Shown: positions 26,453 to 35,310 of the stretch, piece by piece
How the letters are laid out: every line of letters starts with the position of its first letter
How positions within the stretch are numbered: the first letter of the stretch is position 1
Assembly (NCBI RefSeq): GCF_008806325.1
Contig: NZ_WACR01000002.1
Location: forward strand, 124,001-188,000
Source: Salibacter halophilus
GTDB lineage: Bacteria; Bacteroidota; Bacteroidia; Flavobacteriales_G; Salibacteraceae
DNA length: 64,000 nt
Direction: 5' to 3'
Notes under the pieces: model-generated
The model's database searches: none
What the model was told of the DNA's origin: nothing
The model's input: only the letters and a program-made list of their open reading frames with translations
Translations under genes and position numbers: made by a program

Positions 26453-28291
26453 CTACATTTTCACTTCATTTAAAACATCTCGCAAAGAGCTTTCCTGTTG
26501 CAAGTCCATTTTTTTACGAACTCTGTAACGATGCATATCAACGCTCTTGGTCGATATATTGAAAATTGAAGCAATTTCTTTTGAAGAGAGTCCAAGCTTT
26601 ATCAAAGCACAAAGCCTGAGGTCTTTTTGAGTGAAGTCGGGATATTTTGATGAAAGATTATTGTAGAAAGTCTTCATCTGCTTTTTTACCTCTTCAAAAA
26701 AGCTGTGCATTTCAACTTCAGAGTTTAGGTACTGCTTGATCTTCAACCCAACAGACTTAGCTTTAGGATCATTGATCTTTTTAATAGACTCCAAAATATC
26801 TTTCAACAACTCGTTTCGCTCTGATAAATAAATACCCAACCTGGCAAGTTCTTCATTTTTAGCTTTGATGTTCGTTTTCAACTCATTATTTATGAGTTTT
26901 TCGTTCTTCAGTTGAGCTTCCTGAAGGCGCTTATTGAGAGAGCTTCTCTTTCTGAATTGTATAATGGAGATAACTAAAAAAAGTACAACGACTCCACCTC
27001 CTACAGATAAATAAATCCAGCGTTTTTTGAGAATCCGTTGAGTTTGAGCTTCATTCTCAGCAGTCTGAATTTTCAACTCCTGTAGTTCGATTTTTCGTTC
27101 TTTTTGCTCCAACTCATAACGTGCAGATAAATCCTCAACAAGTCTTTGTTTTTCAATCGCTATGCGGTCAGTTTCCCAAATTAGAATAGAATCTGAAAGA
27201 GAAAGTGCTTCATCAGTTTTGCCGTAAGCTTTGAGTAATTCTTTCAGAACCTTAAATGCTTCTACATGACTCGTCTCAATATTGTAATCTCTTATGATTT
27301 GAATTGCCGGCCTTAATCTTTTCTCAGCTGCTTTCAATTTGCCCTGGCTAATTAATGATTGAGTAAGGTTGTACTCAGACTCAGCTTGTTTTTCTGTGTA
27401 GCGCTTTTTCTCAAATATTGAACTAGCTGCTCGCAACTGATCTTCAGCAATTGCGTAGTGACTTTCTAGATTATTGAGCTGCCCTAGATTCAACAACGCA
27501 TAAGCCAAAGAAACTGAATCATTGTGATCAACAGCAACTGACTTAGCTTTTTGAAGGTAATAATCTGAACTATCAGATTGGCTTTTATTGAGGTAAAGAC
27601 TTCCAAGATTGTTGAGTACTGATGACACCCCTGTATAGTCATCAATTTCTCTAAACCCACCCAAAGCCTGACGGTAATAATGTGAAGCTTTTTCTGGTTC
27701 ATTCAACTGTTTATAGATCGTTCCCAGATTTGAAAAAAGTGTGGCTCTGACCGTAGCCATTCTACTTCCATCTCCCAACAACCTCAAAGCTCTCAGGTAA
27801 TACTGTGCAGCTGTATGAAATTTGGATTCGTTGTTCCAGGTATTTCCTATGTTGATGATGGACTTCAATAAACTGATTGTATCAGCGTTGTGGCTCTGCT
27901 TGATAGTGAGTGCCTGATTGAAATATTTCCTGGCCGAATCAAACTCGCTTTTTTGATTGAATATTGAACCGGTATTGTTCAGAGCCATTGCAATACGCAG
28001 CGAATCTGAAAGTTTAATTGCTATAGAAGAACTCCTTTTAAAAGCGCTTATAGACTCATCTAAATTTCCTTTTAGATAATGGTAGTTGCCTAATAATAAA
28101 TTTGCCTGATAGCACGACTCATTGGATTGCTCGTCACTTTGGCAATCTTTGAGAACTTTTTGAATATAAAAAAGGGCTGAATCCGGCTTAGAAGCGAGGA
28201 TTTTTTCAGCCCTTGATAATTCAGGAGATACTGCCATTAAATTACTGATCGGTAAAACCAGGAAAACTATCAGCAGTATTCTCGCAATCAT
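26453..28291 (-). CDS. TPR-repeat membrane regulator with C-terminal LuxR-type HTH
   Basis: 612 aa. Signal sequence, TPR array (~40-370), coiled coil, a single transmembrane segment (WIYLSVGGGVVVLFLVISIIQF, ~425-446), a second coiled coil, and a C-terminal LuxR/GerE helix-turn-helix (DLRLCALIKLGLSSKEIASIFNISTKSVDMHRYRVRKKM, ~555-593). This architecture is a known Bacteroidota sensor-regulator type in which a periplasmic TPR domain faces a cytoplasmic DNA-binding domain. The genes just downstream on the same strand (T9SS protein and fibre protein) are plausible targets. Confidence 0.85.
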   Translation of the reverse strand: MIARILLIVFLVLPISNLMAVSPELSRAEKILASKPDSALFYIQKVLKDCQSDEQSNESCYQANLLLGNYHYLKGNLDESISAFKRSSSIAIKLSDSLRIAMALNNTGSIFNQKSEFDSARKYFNQALTIKQSHNADTISLLKSIINIGNTWNNESKFHTAAQYYLRALRLLGDGSRMATVRATLFSNLGTIYKQLNEPEKASHYYRQALGGFREIDDYTGVSSVLNNLGSLYLNKSQSDSSDYYLQKAKSVAVDHNDSVSLAYALLNLGQLNNLESHYAIAEDQLRAASSIFEKKRYTEKQAESEYNLTQSLISQGKLKAAEKRLRPAIQIIRDYNIETSHVEAFKVLKELLKAYGKTDEALSLSDSILIWETDRIAIEKQRLVEDLSARYELEQKERKIELQELKIQTAENEAQTQRILKKRWIYLSVGGGVVVLFLVISIIQFRKRSSLNKRLQEAQLKNEKLINNELKTNIKAKNEELARLGIYLSERNELLKDILESIKKINDPKAKSVGLKIKQYLNSEVEMHSFFEEVKKQMKTFYNNLSSKYPDFTQKDLRLCALIKLGLSSKEIASIFNISTKSVDMHRYRVRKKMDLQQESSLRDVLNEVKM

Positions 28292-28304
28292 GTTATATCA
28301 TTTA

Positions 28305-29915
28305 TCAGTGTACAATTTTCTCTACCTGTTCAACTCCGTTAAAACTGAACTTCACAAAGAAAAGACCTTTTGGTAAATTACTCAAATCGAGGTTGTTTGT
28401 ATTTTGTTGTTCGAGTAAAAGTTTGCCTGTTGCATCGTAGAGTCTGGCAGATTCAACCTGCTCAGTAAACCACAAAGTGTTTCTAACCGGATTGGGGTAT
28501 ATTGAAACTTTATTTTTAGCCAATTCATCAACTGATGTTCCAACCCATTTAGCCTTGAGGTTTACAGAATGATCTCCCTTATTTGTTTCAATGTTGAGAT
28601 TTTCATCTACTAAAACTTCACCTGTAGCTAGAAATACTGGGTTAAACTCAACATCAATTTCCAACCCTTCACCAGGCTTAAGTGTGATAGGTAAACCACT
28701 TACATTTCGGTAATTCACATAAGTTGTATCTGTTACGCTGAGTCCGGTTATTTCTACATCTCTATTTCCATCATTACGAACTGAAACAGCATATTGGGTA
28801 TTTGAAACTCTACCTCCATTATCAATTGTATCATTTGAAACAATAAGATTATTCACTTCATCCATATCTGCATTACCCACCAGACTTTTCATTCTGTCCA
28901 TGAATTGTGGATAATCGACAAATGGGTTGCGGTTACCTTGTGCGTTCTCTACTGCATCATTTCGGTTATGATCAAACTGTATAGGATCATAAGTCCTGTG
29001 CCAGTCGAGTAAAATGTGTTCCTGATTTTGATAAAAGTTGTTGTAATCACCATAGCGCAAAACGAAATACATCATTGCTCTTGCACTTCTGCCCTTTTGG
29101 CTGTCGCGTGGTTCAAACTTGCTGTTATTTCCTTTTGACCCACCGTTGCTCCAGTTGGCATTGTTGACATGACCAAACGGATAATTCGCTCTGGCACTGT
29201 TACTCTGCTGGGTTGTAGGGAAAAGATGATGAATATCGCCTTTCATCGGGAAGTTGCTGTTGAACAAACTTTGCGGAAAAGTATGTTCTGTATTGAAGCC
29301 CTGGTTCTGAGCATCCTGCCTGTCACTGTAATTCGTCACCTGAGTTCCTGTGTAAACGCATTCCAACGTGTTGACAGACTCATTACCATTCACTTTTTGA
29401 TTGTCTGATGTCATGAACATCACATCGCGAGCGGGTGAATACCCGAGTTGGTTCGTGTGGTTATTGGTTACGATAGACTCCAAAACATTCTTCAGGTTCT
29501 GACCAGAACGGTTGTCAGTTCCCGTATAAACACCCATTGAAGCTTCAGCATCTGCTTCAACCGGAATTGAAAAAGTTCCCCTATCCTGAGTGTAAACCAT
29601 CAACTGCGAATAATGCGTGATATTATGAACAGGAGAAAAATCAACATCAATCGTTACAGAGGAATTCCCTGAAATCGTTGACACAGCAGGTGAAATTGTG
29701 AAAGCCGATGTTCCAAAATGTTTCCCCAATGTAATGCTGTCAATAGTGACTTCCTGTGAGTATTCATTCGTGAGCTCTACCTGTGCCGAGACCGATGAAC
29801 CAGGCACTTGAGTGTTCATTTGAATGAGGTTCTGATCAAAAGTAATTTGAGCATTAGTCAAAATAGGCAGCGCCAATCCGGCTGCAATCGCTAAAGTGAG
29901 TTTCTTCAATTTCAT
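28305..29915 (-). CDS. Secreted endonuclease I-family nuclease with T9SS sorting domain
   Basis: 536 aa from ATG 29915 (MKLKKLTLAIAAGLALPILTNAQ). The order is signal peptide; an Ig-like/choice-of-anchor D domain (~22-120); an endonuclease I domain (~125-350) with the characteristic NTEHTFPQSLF, KGDIHHLFPT and NSARANYPFG motifs and the RSARAMMYFVLRYGDY segment; a second Ig-like domain; and a T9SS C-terminal domain (VSIYPNPVRNTLWF to the end). Probably degrades extracellular DNA for nutrient use or biofilm turnover. Divergent from another secreted nuclease-like gene at 30016. Confidence 0.9.
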   Translation of the reverse strand: MKLKKLTLAIAAGLALPILTNAQITFDQNLIQMNTQVPGSSVSAQVELTNEYSQEVTIDSITLGKHFGTSAFTISPAVSTISGNSSVTIDVDFSPVHNITHYSQLMVYTQDRGTFSIPVEADAEASMGVYTGTDNRSGQNLKNVLESIVTNNHTNQLGYSPARDVMFMTSDNQKVNGNESVNTLECVYTGTQVTNYSDRQDAQNQGFNTEHTFPQSLFNSNFPMKGDIHHLFPTTQQSNSARANYPFGHVNNANWSNGGSKGNNSKFEPRDSQKGRSARAMMYFVLRYGDYNNFYQNQEHILLDWHRTYDPIQFDHNRNDAVENAQGNRNPFVDYPQFMDRMKSLVGNADMDEVNNLIVSNDTIDNGGRVSNTQYAVSVRNDGNRDVEITGLSVTDTTYVNYRNVSGLPITLKPGEGLEIDVEFNPVFLATGEVLVDENLNIETNKGDHSVNLKAKWVGTSVDELAKNKVSIYPNPVRNTLWFTEQVESARLYDATGKLLLEQQNTNNLDLSNLPKGLFFVKFSFNGVEQVEKIVH

Positions 29916-30015
29916 GCCGCAAAATTGACCTTTTTCAGCCAAACCCAAAAACGAGATAACATTAAATAAACGTTGTTTTGCTGTGTCCCAGCAAATTCAG
30001 TTTTACTTTTGCAAC

Positions 30016-31113
30016 ATGAGATTTTTGTGGACAATACTATTCGCATTTGCGTTTACCCTTTGTTTCGGTCAGAACCAAAAAGCCACCGACACAACCGATG
30101 CATGGCTGACAGTCAACAACTTTGACGACAGCTATCGCGGAGAAAACGAAATCAGAATCGGGTTTTGGAACCTCGAAAACCTCTTTCACCCATCTGATGA
30201 TTCACTGAAAAATGACGATTCATTTACACCCAGTGGAAACAACCATTTCAACTGGTACAAGTACAACGAAAAGCTCAAAAACCTCAGCAAAGTCGTTACA
30301 GCAGTGGGCGGTTGGGAACCGATAGAGATCATGGGGTTTTGCGAGGTTGAAAACAAACAGGTAGTTGAAGATTTGATCTACAACACTCCGCTCAAAGAAA
30401 CCAATTACGAAATCATTCACGTTGAATCGCCCGATAACCGCGGAATTGACGTGGCGCTCATCTACAACCGCGACAAAATAAAGATCGACACCTTTAAAGC
30501 TATAACTGTCGATTTCCTGGAGCCTGATAGCCGCCCCACTCGCGACATTTTACACGTAGAAGCACTTTTCCGCAAAAAGAAAATCCACATCTTCATCAAC
30601 CATTGGCCATCGCGGTATGGGGGTCACCTCGTGACAGTTCCAAAACGCAATAGAGCTGCCGATATCCTCAGGACACATGTAGACTCCATTTTTCGGTCAG
30701 AACCGAATGCCAACATCGCCATTCTGGGCGACTTCAACGATCACCCAAATGACGAAAGCATGCTCGAGCATCTGCGCGCCAAAACCGATACGGCAAACCT
30801 CCCCGACACTGCGCTGTACAACATGATGTGGCCTAAGATGGGATCTGAAGGAACCCACAAATACCAGGGGCACTGGGGAATTTTAGATCAAATAGTAATT
30901 TCGGGAAATCTACTCCACGGAACAAACGGATTCAAAACCTCTCCCAAAAATGCCGTAATCTTTAAAGCCCCGTTTTTGCTGGAGGAAGACCGCACCCACC
31001 TGGGCAAAAAACTCAACCGAACATACATCGGGATGCGATACAACGGTGGGTACAGTGATCACCTGCCAATTTTATTAGATTTGCAATTCCTCGAAAAACA
31101 GGCCGTTAAATGA
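30016..31113 (+). CDS. Secreted endonuclease/exonuclease/phosphatase (EEP)-family protein
   Basis: 365 aa from ATG 30016 (MRFLWTILFAFAFTLCFGQNQ signal peptide). EEP catalytic motifs are in order: IGFWNLENLF, GFCEVENKQ, NRGIDVALIYN, FINHWPSRYGG, AILGDFNDHP and the final YSDHLPILLDL. Substrate could be DNA, phospholipid or nucleotide; the adjacent divergent endonuclease I gene and the downstream dcd suggest nucleotide or nucleic-acid salvage. Two GGTCAGAACC words (30067, 30695). A TACTTTTG element (30004-30011) ends 4 bp before the ATG. Overlaps dcd by 4 bp. Confidence 0.88.
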   Translation: MRFLWTILFAFAFTLCFGQNQKATDTTDAWLTVNNFDDSYRGENEIRIGFWNLENLFHPSDDSLKNDDSFTPSGNNHFNWYKYNEKLKNLSKVVTAVGGWEPIEIMGFCEVENKQVVEDLIYNTPLKETNYEIIHVESPDNRGIDVALIYNRDKIKIDTFKAITVDFLEPDSRPTRDILHVEALFRKKKIHIFINHWPSRYGGHLVTVPKRNRAADILRTHVDSIFRSEPNANIAILGDFNDHPNDESMLEHLRAKTDTANLPDTALYNMMWPKMGSEGTHKYQGHWGILDQIVISGNLLHGTNGFKTSPKNAVIFKAPFLLEEDRTHLGKKLNRTYIGMRYNGGYSDHLPILLDLQFLEKQAVK

Positions 31114-31640
31114 TATTATCAGGAAAAGAAATAAAGCGCGAAATTGGAAAAGGCATTACGATTGAACCTTTTAGCGAAGAACAGCTCAACCCAAACAGCT
31201 ACAACCTTCGCCTCTTCAACGAGCTCCTCACTTACGACAACAAAGAGCTCGACATGCGCAGTCCAAACCCTACATCCAGGATTACCATTCCCGAGGAAGG
31301 TCTGTTACTGGAACCCAACAAACTCTACCTGGGGCGTACACTCGAAAAGACCTCAACCGATAAATTCGTTCCCATGCTCGAAGGTCGTTCGTCAATCGGC
31401 CGGCTCGGACTATTCATTCACGTAACAGCAGGGTTTGGCGACATCGGGTTCAACGGCTACTGGACACTTGAGATCTTTTGCGTTCAGCCCATCCGCATTT
31501 ACCCAAGTGTAGAAATCTGCCAGATATTCTACCACACCATCGAAGGCGACTACGACCTTTACACCAGCGGAAAATACCAAAACAACGAAGGCATCCAGGC
31601 CAGCATGTTGTACCGTGATTTTGATAAACTGCCAAAGTAA
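31110..31640 (+). CDS. dcd: dCTP deaminase
   Basis: 176 aa. Matches Dcd/dUTPase-like enzymes: QLNPNSYNLRL (N-terminal), LEPNKLYLGRTLE, the catalytic-site LEGRSSIGRLGLFIHVTAGFGD and the final SGKYQNNEGIQASMLYRDF. Deaminates dCTP to dUTP in thymidylate synthesis. The ATG overlaps the stop of the EEP gene, so the two are translationally coupled. Confidence 0.93.
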   Translation: MILSGKEIKREIGKGITIEPFSEEQLNPNSYNLRLFNELLTYDNKELDMRSPNPTSRITIPEEGLLLEPNKLYLGRTLEKTSTDKFVPMLEGRSSIGRLGLFIHVTAGFGDIGFNGYWTLEIFCVQPIRIYPSVEICQIFYHTIEGDYDLYTSGKYQNNEGIQASMLYRDFDKLPK

Positions 31641-31671
31641 GTAGCTCAATACAAGGAGTATCAGATAAAAG

Positions 31672-31701
31672 TTGTTTACCTTTTTGATTAGTGTATATTT
31701 G
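31672..31701 (+). promoter_or_regulatory. Promoter (TTG-N19-TATATTTG) for the propeller adhesin gene
   Basis: TTG 31672-31674 and TATATTTG 31694-31701 with 19-bp spacing match the Bacteroidota consensus. It lies about 105 bp before the ATG at 31808, giving a leader of roughly 100 nt. Confidence 0.55.
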
Positions 31702-31807
31702 TTGGGAATCAAGCGAAACCCAAATAAAATACTACACTCTAAATCGAAAAACACTTCAAAGAAAGGCATCCCTCTCAAGTCAGTCTTTTCCAAAACAACT
31801 TTTAATC

Positions 31808-34800
31808 ATGAAGCATCTTCTCCCTACATTACTATTCGTTCTATTGACCACACAATCCTATTCACAAACTCAAATAGGAAATGATATAGATGGGGAGGCT
31901 GTAAACGACAACTCTGGAGAATCAGTCAGCATGCCGGATGCAAATACTTTAGCTATTGGCGCTATATATAATGATGATAACGGTGTAAACTCTGGGCATG
32001 TTAGAGTGTACACTTGGAATGGAAATAGCTGGAATCAAAAAGGGAATGACATTGATGGAGAAGCAAACTATGACAGGTCGGGAAAATCAGTGAGTATGCC
32101 GGATAGCAACACCTTAGCGATTGGTGCTCACTGGAATAATGGAACAGCACCTACATCTGGTCATGTGCGAGTGTACACCTGGAATGGTAATAACTGGAAT
32201 CAAAAAGGGAATGACATTGATGGAGAAGCTTTTTTTGATAGGTCGGGTGTCTCAGTGAGTATGCCTGATAAAAATACAGTAGCAATTGGAGCGACAACTA
32301 ATGATGGTAACGGAACAGATGCTGGTCACGTCAGGATTTACATCTGGAATGGTACTAACTGGATACAAAAAGGGAATGATATTGATGGAGAAGCAGCTGG
32401 TGATCTCTCTGGTAATTCCGTAAGTATGCCTGACTCAAATACTGTAGCGATTGGAGCATACAACAATGATGGAAACGGAACACACTCTGGGCATGTAAGG
32501 ATATATTCCTGGAACGGGACGACATGGGTACAAAAAGGTATCGATATTGATGGGGAAGCAGCCGATGACGAATCAGGACATGCAGTGAGCATGCCAGATA
32601 GCAATACAGTAGCCATTGGAGCTCCGAAAAATGACGGAACAGCTTCTAATGCAGGTCATGTGCGAATTTACTCATGGAACGGGAATAGCTGGATACAAAA
32701 AGGGAATGACATAGATGGTGAAGCTTTTTATGACCATTCAGGATGGTCAGTAAGTATGTCAGACTCCAATACCTTAGTGATTGGAGCGAAATTTAATAGT
32801 GGGAATGGATCTTTATCTGGACATGTACGAATATATTACTGGAATGCAAATAGTTGGATGCAAGTTGGTAATGACATTGATGGAGAAACAGCACATGACA
32901 GGTCAGGCTTTTCCGTGAGCATGCCTGATAATAATACTGTATCGATTGGAGCGCGTCTCAATAATGGAAATGGGGCTTATGCCGGCCATGTGCGAGTGTA
33001 TTCTTTGCAATCAACATATAACACAATTTCACCCGTTGTTTGTAACAGCTTCACTTCTCCAAGTGGAAACCACACTTGGACAACAAGTGGTACTTATTAT
33101 GATACACTTCTCAATGCTGCAGGACTTGATAGTATTATAACAGTAAATTTAACTATAAATCAAAATTCTTTTGCAAGTATCTCACCAGTTGCTTGTAACA
33201 GTTTTACTTCCCCAAGCGGAAATTACACATGGACAACAAGTGGAACTCATATGGACACAATCCCTAATGCCACTGGTTGCGACAGTATTATTACTGTAAA
33301 TTTAACAGTCAATCAAAACTCTTTTGCAACCATCTCGCCTGTTGTTTGTGATAGCTATATTTCCCCAAGTGGAAATCATACATGGTATTCTAGTGGAACC
33401 TACATGGATACAATCTTTAATTCTACAGGGTGCGATAGTATTATTACAATTAACTTAACAGTAAACAATAGTTCATCTGCTAGCATCTCTCCTGTAGTCT
33501 GTGACAGTTACACATCTCCAAGCGGAAACTATACATGGACAACATCTGGAACGTATATAGATACTATTCCAAACTCTGTAGGATGCGACAGTATTATAAC
33601 TGTAAACCTAACAGTACAAAGCAACGGAAGTACACAAAATATAGTGGTCTGCGATACAAATAGCTACACATGGCCAGTTAACCTTCAAACATACCCCTTA
33701 AGCGGAACATATACTACAACATTATCAAATGTTGCAGGATGTGATTCTATTATAACTTTGAACCTGGAAATTAACAACAGCACTACAGCAAACATTTCGC
33801 CAGTTGTATGTAATAACTACAATTCACCTAGTGAAAACCATACCTGGACAACGAGTGGGACATACATGGATACCATTTCTAATACTGCTGGATGTGACAG
33901 TATTATCACTATAAACTTAACGGTAAATAATAGTAATGCTGGTAGTCAATCAGAAATAGCTTGTGACAGTTACACCTGGCCAGCTAGCAATCAAACTTAT
34001 ACTTCGAGTGGTAATTACACCACTACACTAACAAACTCCAATGGTTGTGATTCAGTTGTTACACTAAATCTAACTGTCAACAATAGTACATCAGCGAGCA
34101 TTTTCCCTATAGTTTGTAGCAGCTTCACTTCCCCAAGTGGAAACTACACATGGACTTCAAGTGGTACCTATCAAGATACTATTTCTAATTCTGTGGGTTG
34201 TGACAGTATAATAACAGTGAATCTAACTGTAAACAATAATACAGGGTCTCAAACAGAAACAGTTTGCAACAGCTACACCTGGCCCGCAAACAATCAAACT
34301 TATAACTCTAGTGGTAACTACACAACTACTCTGACAAACTCAAATGGTTGTGATTCTGTCGCAACACTGAACCTAACGGTAAACGATAGCACATCAGCAA
34401 GCATTTCGCCAGTTGTATGTAATAATTACAATTCACCAAGTGGAAATTATACCTGGACGACAAGCGGAACTTACATGGATACTATTCCTAACACACTTGG
34501 CTGTGACAGTATCATTACAGTTAACTTAACAGTTAACAACAATACCGGTTCACAAAATGAAACAGTTTGCAACAGCTACACCTGGCCGGCAAACAACCAA
34601 ACTTACACTTCAAGCGGAAACTACTCCACTACTCTCACAAACTCTGCTGGTTGTGATTCGATTGTTACTTTAAATTTGTCAATTAACGATAGTTCCTCAT
34701 CCACTATTTCACCAGACGTTTGTGACAATTACACTTCACCTAGTGGAAATTACAACTGGACAACGAGTGGAACTTATCAGGACACGATTTCAAACAATAC

Positions 34801-35299
34801 CGGTTGTGATAGTGTCATTACCATTGACTTAAATGTTGACTCAATTAACACTGTTGTTCAGAATAGTGGTGACTCTTTAATCGCTCAGGACACAGGGGCT
34901 ACTTACCAATGGGTTTATTGTGATAACAACTCCACTCCTATTCCGGGAGAAACTGGTCAGATCCTTGAAGTGGCTGTTAGTGGTGATTATGCTGTTAGTC
35001 TGACAAAGCACGGTTGCATTGATACATCAGCTTGTTACAATGTGATTCCTAGTGGATTTGAAACCGCAATATCCGGTGAAAATAACATTATCGTTTACCC
35101 AAATCCCAACGAAGGCTTATTCACCATTGAACACTCTTTTACAGAAAACAAGCCATTTGAAGTCACAAACATCAATGGGAAAGTTCTTTACCGTGGAACT
35201 CTAACTCAAAAACAAACTAAAGTCGATCTATCAAACCTGGCTACAGGCATCTACCTTCTGAGAGTTGAAGGTGCTGTTGTGAAATTGGTTCTGAAATAA
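31808..35299 (+). CDS. Giant secreted protein: seven-bladed propeller, twelve Cys-containing repeats, T9SS sorting domain
   Basis: 1163 aa from ATG 31808 (MKHLLPTLLFVLLTTQSYSQ); the upstream extension of the frame lacks any signal. Seven ~57-residue units (NDIDGEA..DxSG..VSMPDSNTVAIGA...SGHVRVYxWNGNxW) make a probable seven-bladed FG-GAP-like propeller (~22-415). Twelve ~47-residue repeats follow, alternating SPxVCxxYTSPSGNYTW and CxSYTWPxNNQTY types, nearly all ending GCDSIITVNLTV with two Cys each (the first reads GLDSI). Then an Ig-like segment and a T9SS C-terminal domain (VYPNPNEGLFTIE). Likely a surface adhesin. Its C-terminal ~230 residues are almost identical to the next gene. Confidence 0.85.
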   Translation: MKHLLPTLLFVLLTTQSYSQTQIGNDIDGEAVNDNSGESVSMPDANTLAIGAIYNDDNGVNSGHVRVYTWNGNSWNQKGNDIDGEANYDRSGKSVSMPDSNTLAIGAHWNNGTAPTSGHVRVYTWNGNNWNQKGNDIDGEAFFDRSGVSVSMPDKNTVAIGATTNDGNGTDAGHVRIYIWNGTNWIQKGNDIDGEAAGDLSGNSVSMPDSNTVAIGAYNNDGNGTHSGHVRIYSWNGTTWVQKGIDIDGEAADDESGHAVSMPDSNTVAIGAPKNDGTASNAGHVRIYSWNGNSWIQKGNDIDGEAFYDHSGWSVSMSDSNTLVIGAKFNSGNGSLSGHVRIYYWNANSWMQVGNDIDGETAHDRSGFSVSMPDNNTVSIGARLNNGNGAYAGHVRVYSLQSTYNTISPVVCNSFTSPSGNHTWTTSGTYYDTLLNAAGLDSIITVNLTINQNSFASISPVACNSFTSPSGNYTWTTSGTHMDTIPNATGCDSIITVNLTVNQNSFATISPVVCDSYISPSGNHTWYSSGTYMDTIFNSTGCDSIITINLTVNNSSSASISPVVCDSYTSPSGNYTWTTSGTYIDTIPNSVGCDSIITVNLTVQSNGSTQNIVVCDTNSYTWPVNLQTYPLSGTYTTTLSNVAGCDSIITLNLEINNSTTANISPVVCNNYNSPSENHTWTTSGTYMDTISNTAGCDSIITINLTVNNSNAGSQSEIACDSYTWPASNQTYTSSGNYTTTLTNSNGCDSVVTLNLTVNNSTSASIFPIVCSSFTSPSGNYTWTSSGTYQDTISNSVGCDSIITVNLTVNNNTGSQTETVCNSYTWPANNQTYNSSGNYTTTLTNSNGCDSVATLNLTVNDSTSASISPVVCNNYNSPSGNYTWTTSGTYMDTIPNTLGCDSIITVNLTVNNNTGSQNETVCNSYTWPANNQTYTSSGNYSTTLTNSAGCDSIVTLNLSINDSSSSTISPDVCDNYTSPSGNYNWTTSGTYQDTISNNTGCDSVITIDLNVDSINTVVQNSGDSLIAQDTGATYQWVYCDNNSTPIPGETGQILEVAVSGDYAVSLTKHGCIDTSACYNVIPSGFETAISGENNIIVYPNPNEGLFTIEHSFTENKPFEVTNINGKVLYRGTLTQKQTKVDLSNLATGIYLLRVEGAVVKLVLK

Positions 35300-35310
35300 A
35301 ATTTTAAATC

